Shown piece after piece: positions 21,398-30,428 of a stretch of 59,233 nucleotides of DNA. The position numbers were made by a program, and so were the translations under genes. The DNA comes from Candidatus Limosilactobacillus intestinipullorum (GTDB taxonomy: Bacteria > Bacillota > Bacilli > Lactobacillales > Lactobacillaceae): contig DXAF01000024.1 of NCBI GenBank assembly GCA_019117185.1, positions 1 to 59,233 on the forward strand, written 5' to 3'. Under the pieces are notes generated by a model. It was not told the origin of the DNA. It worked only from the letters and a program-made list of their open reading frames with translations, and did not search any database. Numbering within the stretch: position 1 is the first letter of the stretch; each line of letters begins with the position of its first letter.

Positions 21398-22591
21398 CTA
21401 GTCGTTGCTAATTTCTTTGTAGAAGCTGGTTCCCCGGACGGCATCCACGTTGAAGTTTTCCAGGATTGTGGCCCCCAGGTCGGAGAAGGTCTTCCGTAGC
21501 CCTAGTGACTGGTTCGACTTGTTCATCGATGGTGAGTAAACCAGCAATGGCACATTTTCACGGGTGTGGTCAGTCCCCCGGAAACCAGGGTCGTTCCCGT
21601 GGTCCGCCGTGATCATCAGTAAGTCGTCCGGCTTCATTTCCTTTAAAACCGTGCCGAGCCGCTTATCAAAGTCCATCAGTGCTTGACCAAAGCCCTTGGG
21701 GTTACGCCGGTGACCGTACATGGCGTCGAAGTCCACCAGGTTGGTGAAGCAGAATCCAGTAAAGTCTTGCTTCATCACTTCATCAACGTGATCCATCCCG
21801 TCCATGTTGCTCTCGTTGTGGTAGCCCTTGTCAATTCCTTGGCCGGAGAAGATATCATTGATCTTCCCAACACCAATTACGTCGTAGCCGGCCTCGCGAA
21901 GGCGGTCCATATCAGTCTTGCCAATTGGCTTCAGGCTGAAGTCATGGCGGTTAGCGGTCCGGGTAAAGTGGTCCTTATCGGGACCAACGTATGGGCGGGC
22001 AATGATCCGGCCCACCGTGTATTCAGGGCCGTTTACCAGGGTCCGGGCGTATTCACAAATCTTGTAGAGTTCCTTAACTGGAATAACATCTTCGTGGGCC
22101 GCAATCTGCATTACGGAGTCACCAGACGTGTAGAGGATCAGCTCGCCGGTCTTCATTTGCCGTTCACCATAATCGTGGATAACTTCGGTCCCGGAGTATG
22201 GCTTGTTAACAATTACCTTACGGCCAGAGAACTTCTCTAGCTTATCAACGATTTCTTGCGGGAAACCGTTGGGGAAGGTTGATAATGGCTTTTTAACGGG
22301 TAAGCCCATCATTTCCCAGTGGCCGTCCATGCTGTCCTTACCGGCAGAAATTTCTTCCATCTTGCCGTAGTCCCCGATAGCTGGGTCCGCAACCGGTACC
22401 CCGTCAATCGGTGTCTCCCGGAGGTTACTAATCCCGAGCTTGCCCAGGTTCGGCAGTGCTAGCTTGCCCTTATAGTACTCACCCACGTGGCCTAAAGTAT
22501 CTGAACCAACATCATCAAACTTATCGGCGTCATGAGCGGCACCAGTACCAACTGAGTCCATTACAATAACAAATACACGTTTATATGACAT
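21398..22591 (-). CDS. deoB: Phosphopentomutase
   Basis: Interconverts (deoxy)ribose 1- and 5-phosphate, linking nucleoside phosphorolysis to DeoC or the pentose pathway. 397 residues of the alkaline-phosphatase superfamily. Metal-site motifs: [16 protein letters not shown] at the N-terminus, the phospho-acceptor Thr region ([15 protein letters not shown]), and TADHGNDP near residue 335. CTGGAGGGG precedes the start. Second gene of the deo operon. Confidence 0.96.
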   Translation of the reverse strand: MSYKRVFVIVMDSVGTGAAHDADKFDDVGSDTLGHVGEYYKGKLALPNLGKLGISNLRETPIDGVPVADPAIGDYGKMEEISAGKDSMDGHWEMMGLPVKKPLSTFPNGFPQEIVDKLEKFSGRKVIVNKPYSGTEVIHDYGERQMKTGELILYTSGDSVMQIAAHEDVIPVKELYKICEYARTLVNGPEYTVGRIIARPYVGPDKDHFTRTANRHDFSLKPIGKTDMDRLREAGYDVIGVGKINDIFSGQGIDKGYHNESNMDGMDHVDEVMKQDFTGFCFTNLVDFDAMYGHRRNPKGFGQALMDFDKRLGTVLKEMKPDDLLMITADHGNDPGFRGTDHTRENVPLLVYSPSMNKSNQSLGLRKTFSDLGATILENFNVDAVRGTSFYKEISND

Positions 22592-22635
22592 CTTGACCCC
22601 TCCAGTATGTTAGTTAAGGTTGACTACATTCAAAA

Positions 22636-23313
22636 CTAGTCTTGTTGAGCAGCTTCTTCCAAAATCTTAACGGATGCGGAAACCCCAAGACGGTTGGCAC
22701 CAGCTTCAATCATGTCGTAGGCTTCTTGCAGGCTGTGAATACCACCAGCAGCCTTGATCTTAAAGTCTGGGCCTACGGCTTCCCGCATCAGTTTAACGTC
22801 TTCGGCCTTGGCACCAGAAGTTGAAAAACCAGTGGACGTCTTAACAAAGTCGGCGCCACCCTTAACGGTCAGCTTTGAAGCCCGGGTCTTTTCCTCGTCC
22901 GTCAACAGGCAGTTTTCAATGATGACCTTTAAGAGCTTGCCCTTTTCATGAGTTGCCTCCGCAACGGCCCGAATGTCATCTTCAACGGCTTGGTCATTGC
23001 CACCCTTCAATTCACCGATATTGATTACCATGTCGATTTCGTCGGCCCCATCAGCGATTGCTTGCTTAGTCTCAAATACCTTGCTGGCCGTGGAAGTTGC
23101 CCCGAGAGGGAAGCCAATAACGGTACAAGTATTAACGTCGGTGCCCTCAAGGCCGTCGTGAACCCGTTTAACCCAGTATGGGTTGATGCATACTGACGCG
23201 GTGTTGTACTTACGGGCTTCTTCAATCGTCTTATCAATCATTGCGGCGGTTGCTTCTGGCTTGAGCATCGTGTGGTCCATGTACTTAGCTAATTGTGCTT
23301 GTGTCAACTTCAT
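22636..23313 (-). CDS. deoC: Deoxyribose-phosphate aldolase
   Basis: Splits 2-deoxyribose 5-phosphate to glyceraldehyde 3-phosphate and acetaldehyde. 225 residues. Schiff-base Lys158 lies in [10 protein letters not shown], and AAGGIHS near residue 195 is also typical. Leads the operon deoC-deoB-pdp-deoD-deoR. A cre-like site begins 23 bases upstream of the start and a LacI-type operator sits about 110 bases upstream, so both catabolite repression and specific induction are likely. Confidence 0.96.
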   Translation of the reverse strand: MKLTQAQLAKYMDHTMLKPEATAAMIDKTIEEARKYNTASVCINPYWVKRVHDGLEGTDVNTCTVIGFPLGATSTASKVFETKQAIADGADEIDMVINIGELKGGNDQAVEDDIRAVAEATHEKGKLLKVIIENCLLTDEEKTRASKLTVKGGADFVKTSTGFSTSGAKAEDVKLMREAVGPDFKIKAAGGIHSLQEAYDMIEAGANRLGVSASVKILEEAAQQD

Positions 23314-23335
23314 AGTTTAATCTCCTCTTTCGTTA

Positions 23336-23349
23336 TGAATTCGCTTTCA
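23336..23349 (-). promoter_or_regulatory. cre-like site before deoC
   Basis: TGAATTCGCTTTCA matches the catabolite-responsive consensus TGNAANCGNTNNCA except at one position. It starts 23 bases before the start codon, the same offset as the site before the nucleoside hydrolase gene. Confidence 0.6.
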
Positions 23350-23421
23350 TCTGATTACGTGTATAGTTTAACAAGTATTTGAAATAATGTCCACAGTTTT
23401 CTCGAACATTTTCTCAATATT

Positions 23422-23440
23422 TTAAAACGGTTTACGTTCG
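23422..23440. promoter_or_regulatory. Operator shared by the deo operon and nupC
   Basis: TTAAAACGGTTTACGTTCG. The first 16 bases recur exactly upstream of nupC (31827-31842). The centre AAAC-G-GTTT is symmetric and resembles LacI-family operators of the TGTAAACGGTTTACA type. Confidence 0.6.
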
Positions 23441-23499
23441 AAGGACCGTCCTGCCTGGCACGAACGAATTGCTAAACAAAACCTTAAGTTTAAAACAAT

Positions 23500-23528
23500 T
23501 AAAGGGACCCGCTTCACGAGTCCCTTTA
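23500..23528 (-). terminator. Terminator after the DUF1129 gene
   Basis: TAAAGGGAC pairs with GTCCCTTTA; the minus-strand transcript continues into AATTGTTTTAAAC. It lies about 30 bases past the stop codon. Confidence 0.75.
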
Positions 23529-23557
23529 TCATAGTTAAAATGCTATAGCGCAGTCAT

Positions 23558-24316
23558 TTACCGCCGGCGCCGGTTGCCTCCACCATATACACCGGAAACA
23601 TGGTACTTGTTTCGGAAGTACATATCACCACCAAAGGCAATCAAACCAAAGATGATGTAAACCCAAGCATTCAAGCGTGGGTTGATGACGTTCGGCAGCC
23701 AGCTGGCCATCATGTAGATTCCTAGCCATACGACCAGGCCGATAACCAGGATCAGGATCCGGACCGCCATCGGCCGAGCCTGTTTCTTATTGACCGGTTG
23801 CAGCTGGAGCATGATGTAGCTAAATAATACCCCACCAATTACGGCGACCAAGACAATCGCCGTAATCCCAGAGCTACCGTACTGCTTGGTCTTCAAGATT
23901 TCTGGCGACAGCAGGAACATGATCCCGTACATGAAGGTAAAGATACTAAAGAAGATCAAACTATTGTCTACTGACAACAACTTCATTGACCGCTGGGTTG
24001 TTGCCTGCGGGTCTGCGGGTTGGGGGTTCTTTAATTCCTTCGCGTACTCAGTTGGCGTACCAAAGAGGCTCTTAGCCGTTTGCCCCTTCTTTTGCCCCGC
24101 CAGCAGTTTATCAATGGTCTCCTTGATCATCGCTGGTTGCTTGTCCTTAGCAACCCCCTGCCGGTTTAGTTGCTTGTTTAATTGGTAAACGAATTCCTCG
24201 TTTTTCCGGGTTAAGCCATAGTTTGAGAACGCACTCCCCTTTTCCTGGCGTTGTTCTTTTTCACGTTGCTTTTGCCGTTGGCCAGCCTGTGCGTTGCGTG
24301 GTTGTTCTTCACTCAA
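23558..24316 (-). CDS. DUF1129 family membrane protein
   Basis: 252 residues. A highly charged, Gln- and Arg-rich N-terminus (about 1-30) leads into a helical cytosolic part, then four membrane segments (about 112-130, 145-170, 178-205, 213-232) and a basic tail RNKYHVSGVYGGGNRRRR. The start is a TTG with AGAGGAG upstream. It follows ychF in the same direction, an arrangement I recognise in lactobacilli. No function is known. The C-terminal RRRR and the long charged N-terminus might contact RNA or ribosomes, but that is speculation. Confidence 0.75.
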   Translation of the reverse strand: MSEEQPRNAQAGQRQKQREKEQRQEKGSAFSNYGLTRKNEEFVYQLNKQLNRQGVAKDKQPAMIKETIDKLLAGQKKGQTAKSLFGTPTEYAKELKNPQPADPQATTQRSMKLLSVDNSLIFFSIFTFMYGIMFLLSPEILKTKQYGSSGITAIVLVAVIGGVLFSYIMLQLQPVNKKQARPMAVRILILVIGLVVWLGIYMMASWLPNVINPRLNAWVYIIFGLIAFGGDMYFRNKYHVSGVYGGGNRRRR

Positions 24317-24382
24317 TGTGAAACTCCTCTCTTATTTCACTAAGGTCTGTTTGCCAGCTCACTGCACTGGCAGCCTGATACA

Positions 24383-25480
24383 TTAAACGTTGAAACGGAA
24401 TTCAACGATGTCACCGTCTTGCATTACGTAATCCTTACCTTCCAAGCGGAGCTTACCAGCTTCCTTGACGGCGGCTTCCGACCCTAACTGGTCAAGGTCT
24501 TCAAAGCTCATTACTTCTGCCCGGATAAAGCCCCGTTCAAAGTCGGAGTGGATAATCCCAGCAGCTTGTGGTGCCTTGGTCCCCTTCCGGTAAGTCCAGG
24601 CCCGGGTTTCTGGTCCCCCAGCAGTAAAGAAGGTTTCCAGACCCAAGAGCTTGTAGGCCGCACGAATCAACCGGTTGAGCCCCGGTTCCTTGACACCTTC
24701 CATTTCCAGGAAGTCGGCCTTGTCGGCGTCATCCATTTCCGCAATTTGCTCTTCGGCAGCGGCAGCAACACCGATCACTTCACCATCGCCCTTAACGTGT
24801 TCCTTAATCGCGTCCATGTACTTGTTGCCATCAGGGTCAGCCATGTCGTCTTCCGCAATGTTAGCAACGTAAAGCACCGGCTTGCTGGTTAAGAGGAAGA
24901 GCCCCTTGACGATCTTCATTTCATCATCACTGAAGTCGATTGAGCGGACGCTCTTACCGTCTTCGAGCACCGGCTTGATCTTATTTAAAACTGCCAGTTC
25001 GGCCAGGGCATCCTTATCACGGCCCTTAGCTGCCCGTTGAACCTTTGCCAGACGCTTGTTAACCGCGTCCAAGTCCGCCATCACTAATTCTAGGTTAATG
25101 GTGTCAATGTCTTCGATCGGGTCAACCTTACCGGAAACACTCGTGATGTCATTATCGTCAAAGGCCCGGACAACGTGAACAATCGCGTCCGTTTGCCGAA
25201 TGTTTTCCAAGAACTTGTTACCAAGCCCTTCACCCTTGCTGGCCCCCTTAACGATCCCGGCAATATCGGTAAATTCGAAGGTGGTCGGTACTATCTTCTT
25301 GGCAGGGATCAACTCTTGGATCCGGTCCAGGCGCTTGTCGGGAACTTCCACCATTCCCACGTTCGGGTCGATCGTGGCAAATGGGTAGTTAGCCATCTCC
25401 GCTCCCGCCTTGGTAATTGCGTTAAACAGCGTTGACTTACCAACGTTTGGCAAGCCGACAATTCCTGCAGTTAATGACAT
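24383..25480 (-). CDS. ychF: Ribosome-associated ATPase YchF
   Basis: 365-residue Obg-family P-loop protein that prefers ATP over GTP. G1 motif GLPNVGKST at 8-16, then the G2/G3 region with DIAGIVKGASKGEGLGN, a coiled-coil insertion (about 130-200), and a C-terminal TGS domain (about 280-363) ending VMQDGDIVEFRFNV. It binds ribosomes and is implicated in stress responses. AAGGAAAG precedes the ATG. Downstream of the DUF951 gene in the conserved par-ychF cluster. Confidence 0.96.
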   Translation of the reverse strand: MSLTAGIVGLPNVGKSTLFNAITKAGAEMANYPFATIDPNVGMVEVPDKRLDRIQELIPAKKIVPTTFEFTDIAGIVKGASKGEGLGNKFLENIRQTDAIVHVVRAFDDNDITSVSGKVDPIEDIDTINLELVMADLDAVNKRLAKVQRAAKGRDKDALAELAVLNKIKPVLEDGKSVRSIDFSDDEMKIVKGLFLLTSKPVLYVANIAEDDMADPDGNKYMDAIKEHVKGDGEVIGVAAAAEEQIAEMDDADKADFLEMEGVKEPGLNRLIRAAYKLLGLETFFTAGGPETRAWTYRKGTKAPQAAGIIHSDFERGFIRAEVMSFEDLDQLGSEAAVKEAGKLRLEGKDYVMQDGDIVEFRFNV

Positions 25481-25534
25481 GAATCTTTCACTTTCCTTTT
25501 TTGAAATTTTGCTAAAATAATGAACAACTAATTA

Positions 25535-25732
25535 TTAGTTTGCCGTCGGTGCTTTTTCAAGGACTTTCTTAAAACCCTTGTCGAATTTTTGCCGGGTCAT
25601 CATTACAACGTGGCCACACCCCTGGCATTGAATCTTAATATCAGCACCCACCCGGGTGATCAACCAGCGGTTAGTTCCACAGGGGTGTGCCTTTTTCATC
25701 AAAACTACATCGCCCTTATCATAAGCTGCCAT
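25535..25732 (-). CDS. DUF951 family small protein (YyzM-like)
   Basis: 65 residues. The conserved pattern HPCGTNRW and the CQGCGHVVMMTR stretch form a possible Cys-based metal site (Cys18, Cys36, Cys39). Basic overall. It sits between parB and ychF, 11 bases after parB, matching the position of yyzM-type genes near the origin in Firmicutes. No biochemical function is known; a nucleic-acid or ribosome link is only a guess. Confidence 0.85.
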   Translation of the reverse strand: MAAYDKGDVVLMKKAHPCGTNRWLITRVGADIKIQCQGCGHVVMMTRQKFDKGFKKVLEKAPTAN

Positions 25733-25743
25733 GGTACTCCCTC

Positions 25744-26631
25744 CTAGTCTAATGTGATGTCCAATAGTTCTAAAATCCGTGTGAGGTCATCGTTGGACGT
25801 GTACGGAATCTCAATTTTCCCGGTCCCCCGTTTCCGGCTCTGGGCAACTGATACCTTTGTGCCAAACTTGCTTTGCAGCTGGGATTCCGCCTCCCGGATA
25901 TAAACCGGCTTGCGAGTCCCCCGCCGGGCCGCCTTCTTTTTCGCCGTGCCGTTCATCTGCGCCACGACCTGTTCGAGCTGCCGGACAGTTAGGTTATCCG
26001 CCATTGCCCGTTTCGCAAGGGCAACGAGCTTCTTCTTATCCTTTAAACCGAGGATTGTTCGGGCCTGCCCCATTGATAGTTGCCCATCGTTAAGAGCATC
26101 CTTGATTAACTTCGGCAAGCCCAATAGACGCAAGTAGTTAGCGATGTAAGGCCGGCTCTTACCCAACCGGTTGGCCACCTGGGCCTGGGTTAGGGAAAGC
26201 TTATCCATCAGCGTTTGGTAGGCCTGGGCCTCTTCCAGTGGCGTCAGGTCCTCCCGTTGTAGGTTTTCCAAAACGGCTACTTCCATCATCTGTTCATCGC
26301 TCATGTTACGAACAATTGCGGGAATCGTGGCCTGCTTAGCCAGCTTTGAAGCCCGGAACCGCCGCTCACCGGCAATTAACTCGTAACGTTCGATTGCCGG
26401 GTCCGGCTGCCGCAAGATGACCGGCTGGAATACGCCACTTTCTTCGATTGACTTGGCTAGTTCCTTTAACGCCGCCTGGTCAAATGTGCGCCGCGGCTGG
26501 TAGGGGTTCGGCCGAATCAGTGTCAACTTAACATCCTGCACCGTCTCGCCAGCAGCTGGTTCTGCAATGGTGTTTTCCTCAAACAGGGCTTCGATTCCCC
26601 GGCCCAGGCCACCTTTTTTACGCTTTGCCAT
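25744..26631 (-). CDS. parB: Chromosome partitioning protein ParB (Spo0J)
   Basis: 295 residues. Binds parS, hydrolyses CTP and slides as a clamp to load SMC. N-terminal GLGRGIEALF, the CTP-binding GERRFRASKLA motif near residue 92, a helix-turn-helix around 150-170 (SLTQAQVANRLGKSRPYI) and a C-terminal dimerisation domain ending LLDITLD. Its start overlaps the end of parA by 14 bases, so the two are coupled. Order rsmG-noc-parA-parB is the ancestral Firmicutes arrangement next to oriC. Confidence 0.96.
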   Translation of the reverse strand: MAKRKKGGLGRGIEALFEENTIAEPAAGETVQDVKLTLIRPNPYQPRRTFDQAALKELAKSIEESGVFQPVILRQPDPAIERYELIAGERRFRASKLAKQATIPAIVRNMSDEQMMEVAVLENLQREDLTPLEEAQAYQTLMDKLSLTQAQVANRLGKSRPYIANYLRLLGLPKLIKDALNDGQLSMGQARTILGLKDKKKLVALAKRAMADNLTVRQLEQVVAQMNGTAKKKAARRGTRKPVYIREAESQLQSKFGTKVSVAQSRKRGTGKIEIPYTSNDDLTRILELLDITLD

Positions 26632-27388
26632 TATTAGCCAACACTTCCTTTGCTAGTTCCTTGTATACCCGTGCACCTGTCGACCGTTGATCATAGTCGA
26701 TGATTGCGAGGCCATGACTGGGGGCCTCTGACAACCGCACGTTGCGGGGGATCACCGTCTGATAAACCTGGTCGCCAAAGAACTTCTTCACTTCGGCATT
26801 AACCTGCTGGCCCAGGTTCGTCCGCTTATCGTACATCGTCAAGAGGACACCCTCGATTTTCAAGTTCGGGTTGAAGTGCTTTTGAACTAACTTAATCGTG
26901 TTAAGCAGCTGACTCAGCCCTTCCAGGGCGTAGTATTCGCTTTGCACCGGGATTAAGATCGAATTGCAGGCGGTAAAAGCATTGATCGTCAGCAATCCTA
27001 GCGATGGCGGGCAGTCAATTAGGATAAAATCATACTGGTCCTTCACATCACCAAAGGCGTCCTTCAAGCGGGTCTCCCGGGCCATTAAATTCGTCAATTC
27101 GACCTCCGCACCGGAAAGGGCGATTGTCGTTGGTGCAATATCAAGGCCGGGGTGACTTGAATGGCGGATCACATTCTTTAACGGCTCGTCATTAATCAAG
27201 ACGTCATAGACGCTCTTTTCAATCTCACGTTTCTCGACTCCTAACCCGCTGGTCGCATTGCCTTGCGGGTCAAGGTCAATTAATAAGACGTGTTGACCCT
27301 GGTCAGCTAAGCAGGCCCCCAGGTTAACGCTGGTCGTGGTCTTTCCGACCCCACCCTTTTGGTTAGCTAATGCAATTACTGAACCCAT
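26618..27388 (-). CDS. parA: Chromosome partitioning ATPase ParA (Soj)
   Basis: 256-residue deviant Walker-type ATPase. NQKGGVGKTTTSVNLG at 9-24 carries the signature Lys residues; DCPPSLGLL is the Walker B region. It acts with ParB in origin segregation and, in Bacillus, modulates DnaA. TAGGAGG lies upstream; 11 bases separate it from noc. Confidence 0.97.
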   Translation of the reverse strand: MGSVIALANQKGGVGKTTTSVNLGACLADQGQHVLLIDLDPQGNATSGLGVEKREIEKSVYDVLINDEPLKNVIRHSSHPGLDIAPTTIALSGAEVELTNLMARETRLKDAFGDVKDQYDFILIDCPPSLGLLTINAFTACNSILIPVQSEYYALEGLSQLLNTIKLVQKHFNPNLKIEGVLLTMYDKRTNLGQQVNAEVKKFFGDQVYQTVIPRNVRLSEAPSHGLAIIDYDQRSTGARVYKELAKEVLANNGKA

Positions 27389-27399
27389 TGATGTGCCTC

Positions 27400-28356
27400 C
27401 TACTGTTTCTTCGGAATTTCAATTACTAATTGGTAAACCTGGTCGTTATCGTTCTCCGTGGTGGTAACGGTAAAGCCGCTGTCGGTCGCTAACTTGATCG
27501 ACTTTTTAATCGTGTTTAGCGCCAACCGGGCATCATTAATCTGCTTAGCGGGTTTAGCCTTGGTACGGCGCTTCTTGCCCTTCTTAGCCTTTGGTTGGGA
27601 AGCCGGCGTTGGCGTTGGCGTCGTCATGGCCAGTTCGGCCTCGGGGGCAATTGCTGACAGTTCCCGTTTTCGGGCGGCCGCCTTTTGCTTTGCTACTTCC
27701 GATGGTAGTGGCCGGCCAAGTTCCTTTGCCACCTCATCTTCCGTTTGTCGAACCGTCAACCGGTTATTTACAACCTTCATCAGCATGTCCCGCTGCTGCT
27801 TCTCATCGAGGTCTAACATCGCCCGACCATGCCGCTCGGAAATCCGGTGGTCAAGGATCGCCGTTTGGACCGGCTTAATTAGCTTGAGCAGGCGCAACTT
27901 GTTTGCCACAAAGGACTGGCTCTTCCCCATTCCTTTCGCTAGCGTTGCCTGAGTTAAGTGGTTGAGGTCCATTAACCGCTGGTAGGCCTGAGCTTCTTCA
28001 ACCGGGCTTAGTTGCGACCGCTGCAAGTTTTCAACCAGGGCCAGTGAAGCCGCCTCATGGTCACTCATCTTTTCGATGATTGCTGGCGCCGTCTCCCACT
28101 TCAGGAGCTTCATTGCCCGGAAGCGCCGTTCACCGGCAATAATTTCGTACTTAGCCGCTTCGTATTCACGCAGGACAATTGGCTGGAGCAGGCCGTGTTC
28201 GTCAATCGTCTGGGCTAATTCTTGGATTCCATCCTTATCAAAAACCTGGCGTGGTTGGTAGCGGTTGGGCACGATTTGGTCGAGCTTAACATCCACTACC
28301 TTCTTCTTTGCGTCATTACTTTCACTTTTGCCAAAGTTAAATAATGAAAAAGCCAT
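27400..28356 (-). CDS. noc: Nucleoid occlusion protein Noc
   Basis: 318-residue ParB paralogue. It shares the GERRFRAMKLL CTP-binding motif and a central HTH (HLTQATLAKGMGKSQSFV), but starts with an amphipathic MAFSLFNFGKS that in Bacillus Noc tethers the protein to the membrane. An extended basic linker (about 220-265, KAKKGKKRRTKAKPAK) is present. Noc binds ATTTCCCGGGAAAT sites, two of which occur in this window (29202 and 43235). It lies between rsmG and parA. Distinguished from ParB by its N-terminus and position. Confidence 0.93.
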   Translation of the reverse strand: MAFSLFNFGKSESNDAKKKVVDVKLDQIVPNRYQPRQVFDKDGIQELAQTIDEHGLLQPIVLREYEAAKYEIIAGERRFRAMKLLKWETAPAIIEKMSDHEAASLALVENLQRSQLSPVEEAQAYQRLMDLNHLTQATLAKGMGKSQSFVANKLRLLKLIKPVQTAILDHRISERHGRAMLDLDEKQQRDMLMKVVNNRLTVRQTEDEVAKELGRPLPSEVAKQKAAARKRELSAIAPEAELAMTTPTPTPASQPKAKKGKKRRTKAKPAKQINDARLALNTIKKSIKLATDSGFTVTTTENDNDQVYQLVIEIPKKQ

Positions 28357-28371
28357 TACTCATCCTCCTCA

Positions 28372-29097
28372 CTACCGAAGTGGCTTCTTATTTGGCACTC
28401 CCGGCCGCCGTGGGTACTTCTTCGGGGTTGCCGCTACTTTATCAATTATTACAATCTTTCGTTGTTCATCAGTGCCAGGTAATGTCAAGGCAACCTCTTT
28501 TTGGACCTGTCCACCGAGCTTGACGATTGCTCCCTTGGCCGCCGCCAGCTCATCATCTGCGGCACTAGCCTTATAAGCCACCAGTTCACCACCGACCTTT
28601 GCCGCTGGCAAGCATAACTCACTTAAAACACTTAGCCGGGCCACCGCACGGGCGGTAACAACGTCATATTGCTCCCGGTGAATAGACTGCTTGGCAGAAA
28701 ACGTCTCGGCCCGATCATGGATCAAGGTCACGTCAGTCAACCCAAGCTTGTTAACCAATTCCTTTAAGAAGTTAATCCGCTTATTAAGTGAATCAACAAT
28801 CGTTACCTTTAACTGGGGAAAGGCAATCTTTAACGGTAGTGACGGAAAGCCGGCACCAGCGCCAATGTCACACAGGTGCAGCGGGACAGTCTGTAAACGG
28901 GGCGCAGCGAAGGCCCCCGTTAGTGAATCGTAGAAGTGTTTTAAGTACACATCATTTTCTTCTGTTATCCGGGTTAAGTTAACCTGCCGGTTGGTAGCTA
29001 CTAACAAGTGGTAGTAGTCCGCAAACTGCCGCATTTGATAAGCGGTGAGGTTAATCCCGTGGTCAGCGAGTGTTTGTTGAAATTGTTCTGGATTCAT
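28372..29097 (-). CDS. rsmG: 16S rRNA (guanine527-N7)-methyltransferase
   Basis: Methylates G527 of 16S rRNA (former GidB). About 241 residues from the ATG at 29097, which has AAAGGAG about ten bases upstream; the longer frame to 29136 would run through the inverted repeat. SAM motif [16 protein letters not shown] is diagnostic, and the later [12 protein letters not shown] segment fits. First gene of rsmG-noc-parA-parB, driven by the promoter at 29147-29175. Confidence 0.96.
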   Translation of the reverse strand: MNPEQFQQTLADHGINLTAYQMRQFADYYHLLVATNRQVNLTRITEENDVYLKHFYDSLTGAFAAPRLQTVPLHLCDIGAGAGFPSLPLKIAFPQLKVTIVDSLNKRINFLKELVNKLGLTDVTLIHDRAETFSAKQSIHREQYDVVTARAVARLSVLSELCLPAAKVGGELVAYKASAADDELAAAKGAIVKLGGQVQKEVALTLPGTDEQRKIVIIDKVAATPKKYPRRPGVPNKKPLR

Positions 29098-29115
29098 TAA
29101 ATAAACGCTCCTTTT

Positions 29116-29137
29116 CGTGAAACATTTATGTTTCACG
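29116..29137. promoter_or_regulatory. Everted parS-like inverted repeat upstream of rsmG
   Basis: CGTGAAACA-TTTA-TGTTTCACG. The two arms are parS half-sites (full parS: TGTTTCACGTGAAACA) in swapped order around a four-base spacer. It lies at the start of the predicted rsmG transcript. Confidence 0.5.
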
Positions 29138-29146
29138 TACCCTTAT

Positions 29147-29175
29147 ACTGTAACCTAAATCGGCGCACCTTTCAA
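29147..29175 (-). promoter_or_regulatory. Probable rsmG-noc-parA-parB promoter
   Basis: Minus-strand TTGAAA (29170-29175), 17 bases, TACAGT (29147-29152). Confidence 0.5.
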
Positions 29176-29201
29176 CCAGCAGGTCTGGGTAATTAGAAAT
29201 A

Positions 29202-29215
29202 ATTTCCCGGGAAAT
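29202..29215. promoter_or_regulatory. Noc-binding site
   Basis: ATTTCCCGGGAAAT is an exact match to the Bacillus Noc consensus. It lies about 27 bases upstream of the -35 of the operon that encodes noc, so it may act in nucleoid occlusion and in autoregulation. Confidence 0.8.
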
Positions 29216-29231
29216 TATCTTTCTAAAATAA

Positions 29232-29420
29232 AAGGGGCGTGGGGAAGAGCGTAACAGAACTGCTTGCTAGTTCGTTTTGCGAAGCGAAGCAAGCCTGGGA
29301 CGCAGCTAGCCTTTAAAAAGCACCAAGGAGCTCTCGCAATTCGGAAAATCCGAATGCTAGAGCCCCTTGGTGTACTGCCCTGTAACATTTTCCCTTTATG
29401 GGGAAGTTATATCACAGTCC
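29232..29420 (-). repeat. Intergenic hairpin repeat, copy D
   Basis: Same orientation as copy C. Contains a CTTGCTAGTTCG segment (a partial palindrome), CAGCTAGCCTTTAAAAAG, a hairpin at 29321-29372 and the terminal TATATCACAGTCC. It follows the nucleoside hydrolase gene and probably terminates it. Confidence 0.75.
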
Positions 29421-29439
29421 TCTCCACAGGTGGTGTGAA

Positions 29440-30348
29440 TTAGTTCATCTTGCTAACTTCGTCTAAGAACCACTGGTTAAAGTAGTTCGCGTCAATGTCT
29501 AAGCAAACATCCGCGTTGGTCTTACCGTCATGGTAGGCACCCCGGATATCCGCAACCGTCGCCCCAATGGCTGGACCAGCAGTTTGAACATCAACCCACA
29601 TCTTCTTGGTCGTAAATGCTTCAGGGTGGAGCAAGTAGAAGATCGTGTTAACATCGTGCATTGGCCGACCTTCGTCAGAGCCATCATTGTAGTGGGTAAT
29701 CAAGGCGTGGAGCATTTCCCCAGTCTTATTCATTTGGCCCAACTTTTCAATGGTGTCCTTAGTCAGTAGGGCCTTCAGGGTAACATCGAGGCCAACCATT
29801 ACGATCGGAATACCAGAGTTATACATAATCCGAGCAGCGTCGGGGTCAGTAAAGACATTGAATTCTGCAGCACTCGTCATGTTACCGCCGGAAACGGAGC
29901 CACCCATGGCAACGATCTTCTTGATGTGGCTCTTTACTTCTGGGTATTCGCTAAACAGCAAAGCGATGTTGGTATAAGAGCCGGTTGGTACTAAGATGAC
30001 CTCATCTTCAGCCATGATAGTATCGTGAAGGGCTTCAACCGCCGTCTTATCAATTGGCTTGCCGTAGTCGTTGCCAAAGTCATAGCCAGGCATTCCTGAT
30101 TCACCGTGAATCCGGGCGGCATCTTCGAATGGCTTGATCAATGGTTGTTCAGCGCCGGCAGCAACTGGAATATCCTTACTAAAGAAGTGAATGATCTTCA
30201 ATGCGTTTGCCGTCGTCTTGTCAACCGTTACGTTCCCCGCAACCGCCGTTACTAGCTTCAGATCAATGGCCGGGTCGTTGATTGCCATCGTCAATGCTGC
30301 AGCGTCGTCAATGCCTGGGTCAGTATCCATAATAATTTTAGTCGTCAT
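29440..30348 (-). CDS. Inosine-uridine-preferring nucleoside hydrolase
   Basis: Hydrolyses ribonucleosides to base and ribose. 302 residues. The calcium-binding signature DTDPGIDDA at 8-16 is diagnostic, and DPDAARI near residue 168 and the His in GRPMHDVNT near residue 232 complete the active site. Members are named RihA/B/C or IunH; the subtype is not resolved. ATAGGAGG precedes the start. A cre-like site lies in the leader, and nupC, the likely importer of its substrates, is immediately upstream. Confidence 0.93.
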   Translation of the reverse strand: MTTKIIMDTDPGIDDAAALTMAINDPAIDLKLVTAVAGNVTVDKTTANALKIIHFFSKDIPVAAGAEQPLIKPFEDAARIHGESGMPGYDFGNDYGKPIDKTAVEALHDTIMAEDEVILVPTGSYTNIALLFSEYPEVKSHIKKIVAMGGSVSGGNMTSAAEFNVFTDPDAARIMYNSGIPIVMVGLDVTLKALLTKDTIEKLGQMNKTGEMLHALITHYNDGSDEGRPMHDVNTIFYLLHPEAFTTKKMWVDVQTAGPAIGATVADIRGAYHDGKTNADVCLDIDANYFNQWFLDEVSKMN

Positions 30349-30370
30349 ACCTATTTCCTCCTATATGAAA

Positions 30371-30384
30371 TGCAAGCGTTTTCT
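30371..30384 (-). promoter_or_regulatory. cre-like site before the nucleoside hydrolase gene
   Basis: TGCAAGCGTTTTCT, one mismatch from TGNAANCGNTNNCA, starting 23 bases before the start codon. Confidence 0.6.
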
Positions 30385-30395
30385 GATTTAGGGCT

Positions 30396-30426
30396 AAAAA
30401 AAGCAGCCCGGAAGCTGCTTTTTAGT
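30396..30426. terminator. Terminator between nupC and the hydrolase gene
   Basis: AAAAGCAGC-CCGGA-AGCTGCTTTT (about 30398-30424), flanked by A and T runs, directly after the nupC stop. It limits read-through from nupC. Confidence 0.8.
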
Positions 30427-30428
30427 TT

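Noticed and set aside
21683..22240. 185-codon plus-strand frame inside deoB
   Set aside because: Antisense to the conserved phosphopentomutase, no start signals, no family resemblance.
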